A stretch of 26,512 nucleotides of DNA from Candidatus Ventricola intestinavium (lineage in GTDB: Bacteria; Bacillota; Clostridia; Christensenellales; Aristaeellaceae): the NCBI GenBank assembly GCA_018715105.1, contig DVMG01000098.1, forward strand, positions 1 through 26,512. Direction: 5' to 3'. Under the pieces are notes generated by a model that was given only the letters and a program-made list of their open reading frames with translations, did no database searches and was not told the origin of the DNA. Made by a program: the position numbers and the translations under genes. Position 1 is the stretch's first letter. Each line of letters starts with the position of its first letter. Positions 7,554-16,824 of the stretch are shown in pieces.

Positions 7554-8189
7554 GTGTCCAATATCGGCAAAAAGCTGACGGCCGTCACCGCCGTGTGCCT
7601 GCTGGGTGCAGCGGGCCTGTGGTTTGCCTCCACACCGCTTCGTGAAGCTCTGCAGGAAGACGTACAGACGATGCCCTCTGCAAAGACGGGCGACCCGCTT
7701 GACGACACCGGGGCGCCTGTTTCCGCCGGAACACAGCCGGATGCCCAAGACGCACAGGCCGTGTTTCAGCCACTGTTTCCCGGCCTGGAGAGCGCTTCCA
7801 TTCAGGCGGTCTCCATCAACACGCCCGAAAGCGAATACTATTTCCAGTGCGAGGGAGAAGAAAGTGTCAGCGTCAACAATCACATGGCTGACGATGAGGT
7901 TTTTGATACGCTGATCGAGCAGATTCTGGCCTTTTCCTTTGAACAGAGGGAACCCTTCTCCCCCCAGGAGAGCCCCGTGCTCACCATTGCCGTGTTTACG
8001 GAAAAGACGCAGTACAACGCAAGCTTCTATCCCGACGGAGAAACGGGAAAAAACACAAACATCATCTGCGGCCTGGAGAGTTCGCCCCAGTATCTGACGA
8101 CAGAAGCATGGCGCGTGGGCACCCTTCTGCTCACCTGTGAAGGCACGCGCATCCTGGATGAAAGCGGCAAAGAGACGCCCGCCGAATGA
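7554..8189 (+). CDS. Exported or membrane-anchored protein of unknown function
   Basis: I do not recognise the family. The GTG start at 7554 is chosen because AAAGGAGG lies 8 nt upstream, whereas the frame upstream has no ribosome binding site; the product is 211 residues. The N-terminus is positively charged (SNIGKK) followed by a hydrophobic stretch to about residue 25, which fits a signal peptide or a single anchor. A low-complexity linker rich in D, A, P and T follows (about 30-70). The rest is a compact mixed alpha/beta region with the notable segment SVSVNNHMADDEVFDTLIEQ and several acidic patches. It probably sits on the outer face of the membrane. It is a single-gene unit with its own promoter and strong terminator. 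Confidence 0.75.
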   Translation: MSNIGKKLTAVTAVCLLGAAGLWFASTPLREALQEDVQTMPSAKTGDPLDDTGAPVSAGTQPDAQDAQAVFQPLFPGLESASIQAVSINTPESEYYFQCEGEESVSVNNHMADDEVFDTLIEQILAFSFEQREPFSPQESPVLTIAVFTEKTQYNASFYPDGETGKNTNIICGLESSPQYLTTEAWRVGTLLLTCEGTRILDESGKETPAE

Positions 8190-8192
8190 ATG

Positions 8193-8240
8193 AAGCCGCA
8201 TCCGGCTCATCCCCCGAGGGAACCGGATGCGGCTTTTCTT
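8193..8240 (+). terminator. Intrinsic terminator
   Basis: A 13-bp perfect stem (8193-8205 with 8223-8235) starts 3 nt after the stop codon and is followed by TTTTCTT and more T. This is a textbook terminator. Confidence 0.92.
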
Positions 8241-8265
8241 GTTTTTCAGGCGGTTCCGAATGCGC

Positions 8266-9645
8266 TTATGCGCCTTTCCGGGTGCGAAGCGCCTCAAATG
8301 CAAAGATCGGGCGCCCCGCCATGGCGCCGGTCATCCGGCCATCCCGAGCGGCAATTTGGCCATTCACAATCACAAAACGAATGCCCTCCGGCGCGGCATC
8401 CGGCCTGCCCAGGCCGGGAAAATCTGCGCGGTCACGGATCGTCCGCGGGTCAAAGACAACCAGATCGGCATCAAATCCGGCGCGCAGGCGCCCTTTTGTG
8501 CCCAGGCCCAGCGTGCGGGCGGGCAACAACGTGGCGTGAAACACCGCTTCTTCCCAAGTGAGCTCACCGCGCTCCCGCACCATTTGATGAAAATAACGCG
8601 GAAAACTGCCCGCGATCTGCGGATGCCCTTCTCCCGGGGCATAGCTCCCCGTGTCGGTGGACACCATCGTAAGCGGATAGCGCTGAATGGTATACACCGC
8701 CTCCTCATCCCCCGTGTTGACAACCACGGCATCCCCGGCATGCTCGGCGCGCAGGTGCTCATAAAGCGCCTGATCGGGCAGTTCGCCGATGTGCTCGCCC
8801 GTGATCACGCGCAGATGGCGCAGCTCAATCCCATTATCCCGCATGGTAACGGGCTCAAAAAGCGCCGAACCGATGCTTGAGCACCAGTCCTTATACATTC
8901 CGCTGTCCAGATACAGGTCCACGCCGCTCTGGCGCGCCACCTCCAGCATTTCCAGCGCCTCATATTCTACGCCCACGCCGTATTGATATTCAAAGTGGGA
9001 GATAATCATCCGGCATCCCGAAACCGCCGCCAGCGAGATGGCCTCCTGAAGCGAATGCAGGTCCGTCAGGCCATACATGCGGGTGTCAATGGCTGCAAAG
9101 CGGCCATACCTGCGGGCAAGGCGGCACAGCGCCTCCATCTCCTCCAGCGTGCTGCCGGGCGCATAACCCGGCCCCAGCGAAACGCCCGCCGCCCCTTCGC
9201 ACAGCGCGCGTTCGCACAGCGCCTCCATCCTGCGCACCTGCTCCCTGGTGGTGGGCTTGAAAGGATCGGCCGCACCGGCCGCTTCCCGCAGGGCGCAGTG
9301 ACCGACAAGCTCTGCCTGATGAATGGGAAAATGCCGCTGCTCATGCAGAAAATCCCCGATATGCAGCGGAGAAAAGCCGCAGTTCCCGCCAACCGTGGTG
9401 GTAATGCCCTGTAAAAGAGAGAGCACGCCCGTGTGCACACAGCCGTCGATATGGCCGTGCGGGTCGATGAAGCCCGGGCACACAAAGCAGCCCTCTGCGT
9501 TCACAGCCTCCGCGCCCTGCGGCAAGGGGGTTCCGCGGGGGCAGAGGCGCTCAATCTTTCCGCCGGCGCACAGCACATCCGCCGGGATGCGCGTGAGTGT
9601 CTCCGGGTCAATCACTGTACCGCCGTAAATGAAAAGCATAGACAT
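8266..9645 (-). CDS. D-aminoacylase-like amidohydrolase
   Basis: The 459-residue protein belongs to the metal-dependent amidohydrolases and resembles N-acyl-D-amino-acid deacylases, which release D-amino acids from their N-acyl forms. The metal site begins with DPHGHID (H63, H65) and the bridging cysteine in GGNCGFSP (C89). ISHFEYQ supplies another histidine, and STDTGSYAPG with TLLPARTLGL marks the C-terminal end of the barrel. The small beta domain closes with GRLRAGFDADLVVFDP. One expected histidine, usually in a THxR motif, reads IDTR here, so the metal site may differ. The start at 9645 has GGAGGG 7 nt upstream; the frame is open further upstream but passes through hairpins. A dihydroorotase-like or other amidase specificity is possible. 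No signal peptide, so cytoplasmic. Confidence 0.8.
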   Translation of the reverse strand: MSMLFIYGGTVIDPETLTRIPADVLCAGGKIERLCPRGTPLPQGAEAVNAEGCFVCPGFIDPHGHIDGCVHTGVLSLLQGITTTVGGNCGFSPLHIGDFLHEQRHFPIHQAELVGHCALREAAGAADPFKPTTREQVRRMEALCERALCEGAAGVSLGPGYAPGSTLEEMEALCRLARRYGRFAAIDTRMYGLTDLHSLQEAISLAAVSGCRMIISHFEYQYGVGVEYEALEMLEVARQSGVDLYLDSGMYKDWCSSIGSALFEPVTMRDNGIELRHLRVITGEHIGELPDQALYEHLRAEHAGDAVVVNTGDEEAVYTIQRYPLTMVSTDTGSYAPGEGHPQIAGSFPRYFHQMVRERGELTWEEAVFHATLLPARTLGLGTKGRLRAGFDADLVVFDPRTIRDRADFPGLGRPDAAPEGIRFVIVNGQIAARDGRMTGAMAGRPIFAFEALRTRKGA

Positions 9646-9698
9646 GGTGTATCCCTCCATCTTCAGCATAAGACGAAAAGGGCGTGGATGTGTATATT

Positions 9699-9764
9699 CC
9701 GCCAAAGAAAGCCCGTCTGCCAGGCAAACGGGTTTTCTTTGGCGGGCGGCTTTCGGCCGCCCGC
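9699..9764. repeat. Pair of overlapping palindromes upstream of the amidohydrolase gene
   Basis: The first palindrome pairs 9699-9716 with 9728-9745 (17 of 18 positions, remaining one G-T), and pairing nearly continues through the centre. The second pairs GCGGGCGGC (9742-9750) with GCCGCCCGC (9756-9764), loop of 5. They share 9742-9745. No clear T run follows on either strand, so this looks more like a REP-type palindromic unit or a 5' leader structure than a plain terminator. Confidence 0.5.
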
Positions 9765-9791
9765 ACAGACCACAGGAATCTTCTGCCGGAA

Positions 9792-9827
9792 CCGGACAAA
9801 GGGGCTCAGCCCAAGGCCCTTTTCCGG
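9792..9827 (-). terminator. Terminator of the pot operon
   Basis: On the minus strand, an A-rich arm and GGGC are followed after 10 nt by GCCCCTTTG, with CCGG pairs at the base. It begins 4 nt after the potD stop codon. The T run is short. Confidence 0.55.
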
Positions 9828-9830
9828 AAA

Positions 9831-10886
9831 TCACAGGTCGAGCTTGAAGCTCGTCCAGACATCCTGGAACTTCTGCTCCTCTTCCGTGGAGAGGTTGAGC
9901 ACATACTCGATATCATCCAGGCGCTCGGTGATGCCGGTGAAGATCGGGTTGCCGGTATACCATTCGCCCAGAATGTCACGCGCCGGGATGTTGGTGCAGC
10001 AGTAATACTGCCACTGCGTAATGATCGCGCCAATTTCCGGGCGCAGCAGGAACTCAAGGAACAGGTTTGCATTTCTGGCGTGCGGCGCGTTCACCGGAAT
10101 AAAGCAGGCGTCCACGCCAAAGCCCATCGTGCCCTCGGGGAAGGCGATCTGCAGATCCGGGTTGCTCTCAAGCGCCAGTGCGGCAAACGGCGTGAACGTA
10201 TAGATGACGGACACGTCGCCGGAGAGCAGATAGTTGTGCAGGTTCTCATACTCCAGCACGTGAATGTTGGGCGCCAGCGCATCGAGCTTCTCCGCGGCCG
10301 CGGCGAGCACCGCCTCGTCGGTAGTATTCATGCTCTCGCCCATGGAGAGAAGCACCATGCCGAGGGTCACGCGCGCATCGTCAATCAGGCCGATACTGTC
10401 CGCCAGCGCCGGATCCCACAGGCTTTCAAGCCCCGTGATCTCGATATCGACCGCCGAAGGATCGTATACAATCAGCGGCGCGCCGGCCACATAGGGCACC
10501 ACATACTCGTTGTCCGGATCAAAAAACTGACCCATGAACGTCATATCCAGATTGTCGTAATTGGTGATGATGCTCTTATCCAGCTTCTGCATCAGGCCGG
10601 CTTCGCGCGCCGCATTGATCATGTAATCACTGGCCAGCACGATGTCATAATCGCCGCCATTCGCTGCGGAGAGCTTTTCAAACATCTCCTCGTTGCTGGA
10701 GAAGGTGGCATAATTGATCTTGATGCCCGTTTCCTCCTCAAACGGCTTGATGACGGTGGAATAGTCGATGTATCCCTCCCAGGTGAAGATGTTGAGCACG
10801 GCTTCGTCGGTCGCATTGACCGTTTCCGCCAGCGCACAGGTGCCCAGCGCCAGCAGTGCCAGCAGCAGACAGAAGACCTTCTTCAT
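9831..10886 (-). CDS. potD: Spermidine/putrescine ABC transporter, substrate-binding protein
   Basis: The 351-residue protein is the extracellular solute-binding partner of the PotABC permease. An N-terminal signal (MKKVFCLLLALLALGTCALA) precedes the mature part. ALGTC only loosely resembles a lipobox, while ALA before E fits signal peptidase I; a lipid anchor is expected for a Gram-positive but is not clear here. LNIFTWEGYIDYS at the mature N-terminus is typical of PotD/PotF proteins, as is DIVLASDYMI. The end matches this family's usual length. The start has GGGAGG 9 nt upstream. It is the last gene of the operon, 57 bp after potC. Whether spermidine or putrescine is preferred cannot be read off. 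Confidence 0.93.
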   Translation of the reverse strand: MKKVFCLLLALLALGTCALAETVNATDEAVLNIFTWEGYIDYSTVIKPFEEETGIKINYATFSSNEEMFEKLSAANGGDYDIVLASDYMINAAREAGLMQKLDKSIITNYDNLDMTFMGQFFDPDNEYVVPYVAGAPLIVYDPSAVDIEITGLESLWDPALADSIGLIDDARVTLGMVLLSMGESMNTTDEAVLAAAAEKLDALAPNIHVLEYENLHNYLLSGDVSVIYTFTPFAALALESNPDLQIAFPEGTMGFGVDACFIPVNAPHARNANLFLEFLLRPEIGAIITQWQYYCCTNIPARDILGEWYTGNPIFTGITERLDDIEYVLNLSTEEEQKFQDVWTSFKLDL

Positions 10887-10943
10887 GATGGCTTTCCTCC
10901 CTTATCGGTTTCATTTTTAACCTTCAACGCGGTGGGACGCGGT

Positions 10944-11753
10944 TCACCGCGCGGAATTCATTTTTTTCTGCGAGCGCGCTGCAAAGAGCTGAGAAAGCGC
11001 CACGCACAGAAAGATTGCCCCCAGCATCAGCGTGGAGAGCGCGTTGATCTCCGGCGTGCCGCCGGAGCGCAGGCCGGTGTAGACCTTGAGCGGCAGCGTC
11101 GTCGTTTCCGCGCTGGTGACAAAAAACGAAATGACCACATCATCCAGGCTCATCGCCGCCGAAAGCATCATGCCCGAGACCACGGCCGGCGCAATCAGCG
11201 GAAGCGTGATGTCCCGCATCACGCGCATGGGGCTAGCCCCCAGGTCGCGCGCGGCCTCCTCCACAGCGGGATCCATGCCCACCAGGCGGGATTTGACGTT
11301 GATGAACACATAGGGAATGCAGAATGTCGTATGGGTGAGCACAAGCGCCCCCATCCCCAGCTGAATGCCGATGCCCGTAAAGACCGCCAGATAGGCCATG
11401 CCCAGCACCAGTTCCGGGATCATCATCGGCAGAGTCGCCAGCGTCTCCACCGCGCCGCCGAGCTTCATGTGCGTTTTTGAAAGGCCGATGGCGCCCAGCG
11501 TGCCGATTCCGCCGGCCAGCGCGCTGGAAATCACCGCCAGCAGCAGCGAATTCTTCAGCGCGTCCGCCATCAGCGCGTTGGCAAACAGGCGCGCATACCA
11601 GTCCGTCGTAAAGCCCTGCCAGGAGCCGATCGTCCGCCCGGCGTTAAAGGAGTAGAGGACGACCATCAGGATGGGCAGATAGAGCACGATGAGCACCAGC
11701 GTCAGATAAATGGGCGAAAAGACTTTGCGCTTTTTTCTTTTTCCAGCCGCCAT
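10944..11753 (-). CDS. potC: Spermidine/putrescine ABC transporter, permease subunit PotC
   Basis: This 269-residue membrane protein pairs with PotB to form the polyamine channel. Hydrophobic segments begin at about residue 15 (IYLTLVLIVLYLPILMVVLY), and about six are expected. The cytoplasmic coupling motif is EEAARDLGASPMRVMRDITL, which docks on the ATPase. The start is the ATG at 11751-11753, which shares its A with the TGA of potB (TGATG), so translation is probably coupled. The C-terminus is basic (RSQKKMNSAR). The family's usual length is about 260-280 residues. Confidence 0.93.
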   Translation of the reverse strand: MAAGKRKKRKVFSPIYLTLVLIVLYLPILMVVLYSFNAGRTIGSWQGFTTDWYARLFANALMADALKNSLLLAVISSALAGGIGTLGAIGLSKTHMKLGGAVETLATLPMMIPELVLGMAYLAVFTGIGIQLGMGALVLTHTTFCIPYVFINVKSRLVGMDPAVEEAARDLGASPMRVMRDITLPLIAPAVVSGMMLSAAMSLDDVVISFFVTSAETTTLPLKVYTGLRSGGTPEINALSTLMLGAIFLCVALSQLFAARSQKKMNSAR

Positions 11754-12605
11754 CAAAACACCCCCAGATTATCTCCGCCGGCCTTGCGGTAGAGCAGGTA
11801 AATGCCCGCCGAGAGCACAATGAGCACCATCGACATGGCTGAACCCACGTTCCAGTCCCGCACCTTGAGCAGCTGGTCCCGAATGAGATTGCCCACCAGC
11901 ACAAGCCCTCCGCCCATGATGTCCGACAGGTAAAACAGGCCGACGCTCGGCACAAACACCAGCACGCATCCCGCCAGGATTCCCGGCATGGTCAGCGGCA
12001 GCGTAACCGTGAGAAATGCCCGCCAGGGTTTGGAACCCAGATCGCGCGCGGCCTCCACAAGCGTGAAATCCATCTTGTCCACCGCGTTGTAGCACGGCAG
12101 GATCATAAAGGAAATCAGGCAATAGACCATGGCCAGCAGCACGGATCCATAGGACCCCAGGAAGCGGATATTCTGATCAATCAACCCCAGTGCACGCAGC
12201 ACACCGTTGATCGGACCGTTTGCCTGAAGCAGAATCTTCCAGCCAAAGATACGCACCAACGCGCTTGTCCAGAAGGGAATGATGACCAGCATCATCAAAA
12301 GCGCCTTCCACCTGCGCCCGGCGCGCGCCATGCAGTAGCCAAACGGATAGCCCACCACGAGCGAAATCACCGTTGTGAAAAAGGCCAGCTGCAGGCTGTT
12401 GGCAAATACGCGCAGGTAATCCTCCCGCAGAAGCGCGCGGTAGGCATCAAGCGTAAATGCGGAAGAAAACGTAAACTTGCCGCCGGACACCAAAGAGGTG
12501 CACAGCACATAGATCAGGGGGAGCGCCACCAGCAGCACCGCAAAGCAGGCCATCGGCGCGGCCATCAGCGCGCCCCGGCGGCTTTCCTGCCGGCGTATGC
12601 TGTCT

Positions 12606-12616
<11 letters not shown>
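11753..12616 (-). CDS. potB: Spermidine/putrescine ABC transporter, permease subunit PotB
   Basis: The 287-residue inner permease subunit starts at the ATG 12614-12616, inside the last codons of potA (11-bp overlap); the frame is open further upstream only within potA. The basic N-terminus (VRKDSIRRQESRRG) is followed by a first hydrophobic helix (ACFAVLLVALPLIYVLCT). The EAA coupling motif EAARDLGSKPWRAFLTVTLP is clear near the middle of the C-terminal half. It should form a heterodimer with PotC. The overlaps on both sides indicate tight translational coupling across potA, potB and potC. Confidence 0.92.
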
Positions 12617-13694
<1,078 letters not shown>

Positions 13695-13807
13695 GTCTGC
13701 CTCCCGGCCCTTGGCCGTCGTAGAATATATGGAAGATTTCTCCTCGATATGCAGATGAATGGGAAACCGGGCTGAAAACCGTTTCCTGCATGCATAAAAT
13801 CAGCATG

Positions 13808-13836
13808 ATTATATAGGATATCCCCCCTGCTGTCAA
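13808..13836 (-). promoter_or_regulatory. Perfect-consensus promoter of potABCD
   Basis: On the minus strand TTGACA (13831-13836) and TATAAT (13808-13813) are exactly 17 bp apart. The leader is about 107 nt and contains a weak GGAAAC/GTTTCC pairing but no recognisable riboswitch. Confidence 0.92.
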
Positions 13837-13890
13837 TCAAAAAGTTTAACGATGAAATTGTGAAGGTTTAGCTTTTCTAAACAAACCAGG

Positions 13891-13914
13891 AAAAAACAGC
13901 GGGCTTTCGCCCGC
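13891..13914 (-). terminator. Terminator of the 14036-14965 membrane-protein gene
   Basis: On the minus strand GCGGGC, tetraloop GAAA, GCCCGC is followed by TGTTTTTT. It separates this gene from the pot promoter just downstream. Confidence 0.82.
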
Positions 13915-14035
13915 GCGGACATGGCCGCTCTCTTCCCGGCGGAAAAACGCCCCGCCTTTCCCCTGTTTTGTCCGGATGCGCGGAGGCTTTCCACCCGCTC
14001 CGCATGCCCCTGCACATGATATGCATTTCTCCCAT

Positions 14036-14965
14036 TCATGCAGAAGGCCTTTCGCCCTTCTCCGCATACGGGCAATAGGTCAGATACGCCAGCAAAAGCG
14101 TGGAGGAATCGGGAAGCGACAGGCAGCGGATCGGCGGAGCGCAGCATTTTCCGGCATTCTCAAGCGGCTGGGAGAGCAGGAACATGCCGCTGACATGCCC
14201 CATACGGTGCACATATCCAAATCGAACCTCCTCCCAGGGCATGTACATGCCGATTCCCGCGCGCACGCCTTCCTCACTGATGCACGGGCACAGCGTTGCC
14301 GCGATCACCGCGCGATGAAGCAGAAAGCCCCCCACCGCAAAGAGCGCGCAGGCGCCCAGCGTCAGGCCCGTGACGGTGACAAAGGAAGCCATCTCGCTGG
14401 CGCGCACCAGCATCATCCCGCCTGTCAAAAGCGCAACCGCCGCAGCGGGCACCAGCATCACCCCGTACAGCGCCGCCTGATGCCAGAGCATGCGCAGGGG
14501 CCGGCCCGGCTTCTGCCGGGGGATGTGGGAAAAATCAACTTCTTCCGGGCAGCGGGTGAGCACGGCGTTTATCACGCGCCGGCTGAGCGGCACGATAAAC
14601 CCCCAGTTTCCGCAGGAGGGAGCGCGATGAATCAGCTTAAGAAAATCCGGAGAGCGGCGGTACAGGCCATACAGATACGGCCGGCGGCTGTTGCAACAGA
14701 GCACGCCCAGGGAAGACAGATCCTGCCAGGATGTGCGCCGCACACGCAGCATAAAGCCCACCCCCACGCCCGTATCCTCCACAAAAAAGCGGCAGGACAT
14801 CAGCACGAGGCTCACCCCCAGCAGCACAAGCGTCATGACCAGCAGCACTCTGGCCCATCCATCCGCCTGACTGCTTACGCAAAGATCGCGCCCGATGGCG
14901 CAGGCAAGCGCGCTCACGCAGGCAAGCGCACACAGGCGCGGATAACGCAGCACACGCGTCATCAT
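14036..14965 (-). CDS. Four-helix membrane protein with two PH-like halves, function unknown
   Basis: I do not recognise this 309-residue protein. Two hydrophobic segments lie near 9-25 and 38-58, and two more near 165-185 and 193-215. After the first pair comes FFVEDTGVGVGFMLRVRRTS with WQDLSSLGV; after the second pair comes CISEEGVRAGIGMYMPWEEV. The two soluble parts share a pattern (acidic-Gly-Val, then Trp-x-Asp/Glu before a hydrophobic strand) like that of bacterial PH-domain proteins fused to membrane helices, so an internal duplication is likely. Seven or more cysteines are spread through the sequence. GGAAGGAGGGAG lies about 9 nt before the start. It is a single gene between the M23 gene and the pot operon, with its own terminator. 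Confidence 0.75.
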   Translation of the reverse strand: MMTRVLRYPRLCALACVSALACAIGRDLCVSSQADGWARVLLVMTLVLLGVSLVLMSCRFFVEDTGVGVGFMLRVRRTSWQDLSSLGVLCCNSRRPYLYGLYRRSPDFLKLIHRAPSCGNWGFIVPLSRRVINAVLTRCPEEVDFSHIPRQKPGRPLRMLWHQAALYGVMLVPAAAVALLTGGMMLVRASEMASFVTVTGLTLGACALFAVGGFLLHRAVIAATLCPCISEEGVRAGIGMYMPWEEVRFGYVHRMGHVSGMFLLSQPLENAGKCCAPPIRCLSLPDSSTLLLAYLTYCPYAEKGERPSA

Positions 14966-15034
14966 GAGCTTCTCCCTCCTTCCTTCCCGTCTTCACGGGA
15001 GATCCCCGCATGGCCATGGTGCGAAGCGATACAG

Positions 15035-15082
15035 AAAAGGGGCCCGTGCACACCGCCTCCTGCGGTATGCGCAGCCCCCTTT
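15035..15082 (-). terminator. Terminator of the M23-type gene
   Basis: AAAAGGGGC (15035-15043) pairs with GCCCCCTTT (15074-15082), and an inner CACCGC/GCGGT stem extends it. On the minus strand TTTTCTGT follows. It lies about 40 nt after the stop codon at 15120. Confidence 0.65.
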
Positions 15083-15119
15083 GTGATTTCACCCTCCGCC
15101 CTCGCGGACGGCCCGGCCC

Positions 15120-16556
15120 TCACGATTGGCTCGGCGGAAGGGTTGCCTCCGGGATGGGCGTCGCCTCTGCCTGCGGCTCAGCCGTGGCATCGCCAAAGCC
15201 ATAGCCTGCATCTGCGCCGGGCAGATTGTCAATCAGCTCAATGGGCGGCTCTGTTTCCTCCGCTTGGGCGGCTTCCTCGGCGGCCTGGCGCGCTTCTTCC
15301 TCCAGGCGCTGGCGCTCTGCTTCCGCCTCCGCTTCCTGACGCAGGCGCTCCGCCTCAGCCTCCGCTTCCTGGCGCTGGCGTTCCGCCTCGGCCTCCGCTT
15401 CCAAGCGCTGGCGTTCCGCTTCCGCCTCCGCCGCCTTACGCGCTTCTTCTGCGGCAAGCGCCGCGGCTTCTGCCTCCAGGCGCTGGCGTTCCGTCTCCGC
15501 TTCGGCGGCCTTGGCGGCATCCTCCGCTCCCTGTGCGATCACGGCGGCACGCAGGCGCAGGCGCTGCGCCTGCGCATAGGTGTAGGTCTCCTGCCCGGAT
15601 TCCGTTACGCCAAGGGCCCGCTGCATCGCGGCATAGGGGCAGTCGCTGGTCAGCTGTGTATCCCGATACGGGCTTGAGGACGTATGGCGTCCCGTTCTGA
15701 ATTCCACATGGGTGTAGGCACTTCCAGCATTTTTACTGCCTTCCTTCGCAATCCGTGCGCCGGCGTCCACCTCGTCGCCCCGGCGAACCGCGATCTCCTC
15801 GCAGTGCAGGTAGAGCAGCGTCACATCATATTCCTCGCTGTAGATGGCGACCGTGCCGTTGCTGTCTCCCGCGCGTGTGACTACGCCGCCCAGGATGGCG
15901 TAAAGCGGCGCATTCTCCTGATAGACAAAGTCGATGCCCTCGTGCACTCCCGAAAAGCCGACCCGGTCATACTTGCCGCGCACGCGCTCGCAGTATTGGC
16001 CATAATACATGGCCGTTTCTCCATAATCGCCGCCATAAAGGCGCACGCGCATGGCATCGGTGATATCCAGCACGATCGGGGCGAGCGCGTAAGCCCCGGT
16101 TTCATCCACGACAAAATACTCCGGCGGGACCGTGCTGTCAAACGGGGTCAGGCCGTATTCCCCGTGGTTGGGGGCAAACACATTGTCATAATAGCGAACC
16201 GTCACCCCGCGCGTATTCTTATACTCGTTGACAAACCAGCGGTATTCCTCGGTCACGCGAAGGGTCTGCTCAGAACCGGGCAGGATCGTCGGCTCAGGCG
16301 TCACAACAGGCGTGGCCGTAGGAGCCAGAACCAGCGCGCCTTCGGGCACGGGGGTCGCCCCGGCGGGCTGCGCCGTTGTCAGAATCGTGAGCGCAGAGTC
16401 CTGCGCCGGCTGCGGCGTCGCGGCAGGCAGAGGCGTTGCGGTAGCAGAGACCGTGGGCTCCGGCGTGACGCCCGGCAATGCGCCGTCCTCCGCATAGGCG
16501 TTCAGGGTCAGGATCAGGCCTGCAAGGGCGAGCGCCGCCGCCATTTTTCTTTTCAT
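15120..16556 (-). CDS. Secreted M23 (LytM-type) protein with long charged coiled coil
   Basis: The 478-residue protein has a signal peptide (residues 1-22, ending LTLNAYA), a threonine/proline-rich linker (about 30-95), an unassigned region, an M23-like domain (about 195-300), and a C-terminal Glu/Ala/Arg coiled coil (about 335-440) made of repeated AEAERQR/LEAEAEAE units, then a proline-rich tail. M23 peptidases cut peptidoglycan crosslinks with zinc. The first motif HEGID (H205, D209) and the LYLH histidine (H251) are present, but the usual HxH reads THVEF (H283, E285), so one zinc ligand is Glu. It may be a weak enzyme or a regulator of other hydrolases, as with EnvC/NlpD-like proteins. 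The start at 16556 is set by GGAGG 9 nt upstream and by the signal peptide. Confidence 0.82.
   Translation of the reverse strand: MKRKMAAALALAGLILTLNAYAEDGALPGVTPEPTVSATATPLPAATPQPAQDSALTILTTAQPAGATPVPEGALVLAPTATPVVTPEPTILPGSEQTLRVTEEYRWFVNEYKNTRGVTVRYYDNVFAPNHGEYGLTPFDSTVPPEYFVVDETGAYALAPIVLDITDAMRVRLYGGDYGETAMYYGQYCERVRGKYDRVGFSGVHEGIDFVYQENAPLYAILGGVVTRAGDSNGTVAIYSEEYDVTLLYLHCEEIAVRRGDEVDAGARIAKEGSKNAGSAYTHVEFRTGRHTSSSPYRDTQLTSDCPYAAMQRALGVTESGQETYTYAQAQRLRLRAAVIAQGAEDAAKAAEAETERQRLEAEAAALAAEEARKAAEAEAERQRLEAEAEAERQRQEAEAEAERLRQEAEAEAERQRLEEEARQAAEEAAQAEETEPPIELIDNLPGADAGYGFGDATAEPQAEATPIPEATLPPSQS
15290..15520 (-). repeat. Imperfect tandem repeats encoding the Glu/Ala/Arg coiled coil
   Basis: The region repeats short units around GGCGCTGGCGTTCCGC and CTCCGCCTC on the plus strand, encoding AEAERQR-like heptad-type segments. 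Such repeats can change in number by slippage. Confidence 0.7.
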
Positions 16557-16643
16557 ATCTTCATACCTCCGAAAGCAGAGACTTTTTACTCTTTTGCCTG
16601 GATCCGCCTCATGCGCAGCAGCAACGGCAGGCATTCTCCTTTC

Positions 16644-16671
16644 ATTATACCAGACGGCGATGAAAACACAA
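16644..16671 (-). promoter_or_regulatory. Promoter of the M23-type gene
   Basis: On the minus strand TTGTGT (16666-16671) and a perfect TATAAT (16644-16649) are 16 bp apart, giving a leader of about 80 nt. Confidence 0.55.
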
Positions 16672-16753
16672 GCATTTTTTGCCAGATTCTCCGCGATTTG
16701 CACGCCGCCCTCTTCCTCACGCCCGCCGCGCGGCACACGCATGGCTCATGTCT

Positions 16754-16781
16754 TTGCAAACCGCGCCCCATGTGGTATGAT
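16754..16781 (+). promoter_or_regulatory. Promoter of the VanZ-like gene
   Basis: TTGCAA (16754-16759) and TATGAT (16776-16781) are separated by 16 bp, 35-40 nt before the start codon. Confidence 0.6.
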
Positions 16782-16824
16782 GGATGGGATCCCGGATCCT
16801 CCCTGCAGGGAAAGGAGCAAATGC

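Noticed and set aside
9684..11480. 598-codon plus-strand frame opposite potD and potC
   Set aside because: Shadow frame across two real genes and an intergenic hairpin region.
13976..15700. 574-codon plus-strand frame across three minus-strand elements
   Set aside because: Crosses two genes and a terminator; low-complexity proline-rich translation of the coiled-coil repeats.
16557..16634. N-terminal extension of the M23 protein from an upstream in-frame ATG
   Set aside because: AAAGGAG there is almost touching the ATG, and the extension would bury the signal peptide.
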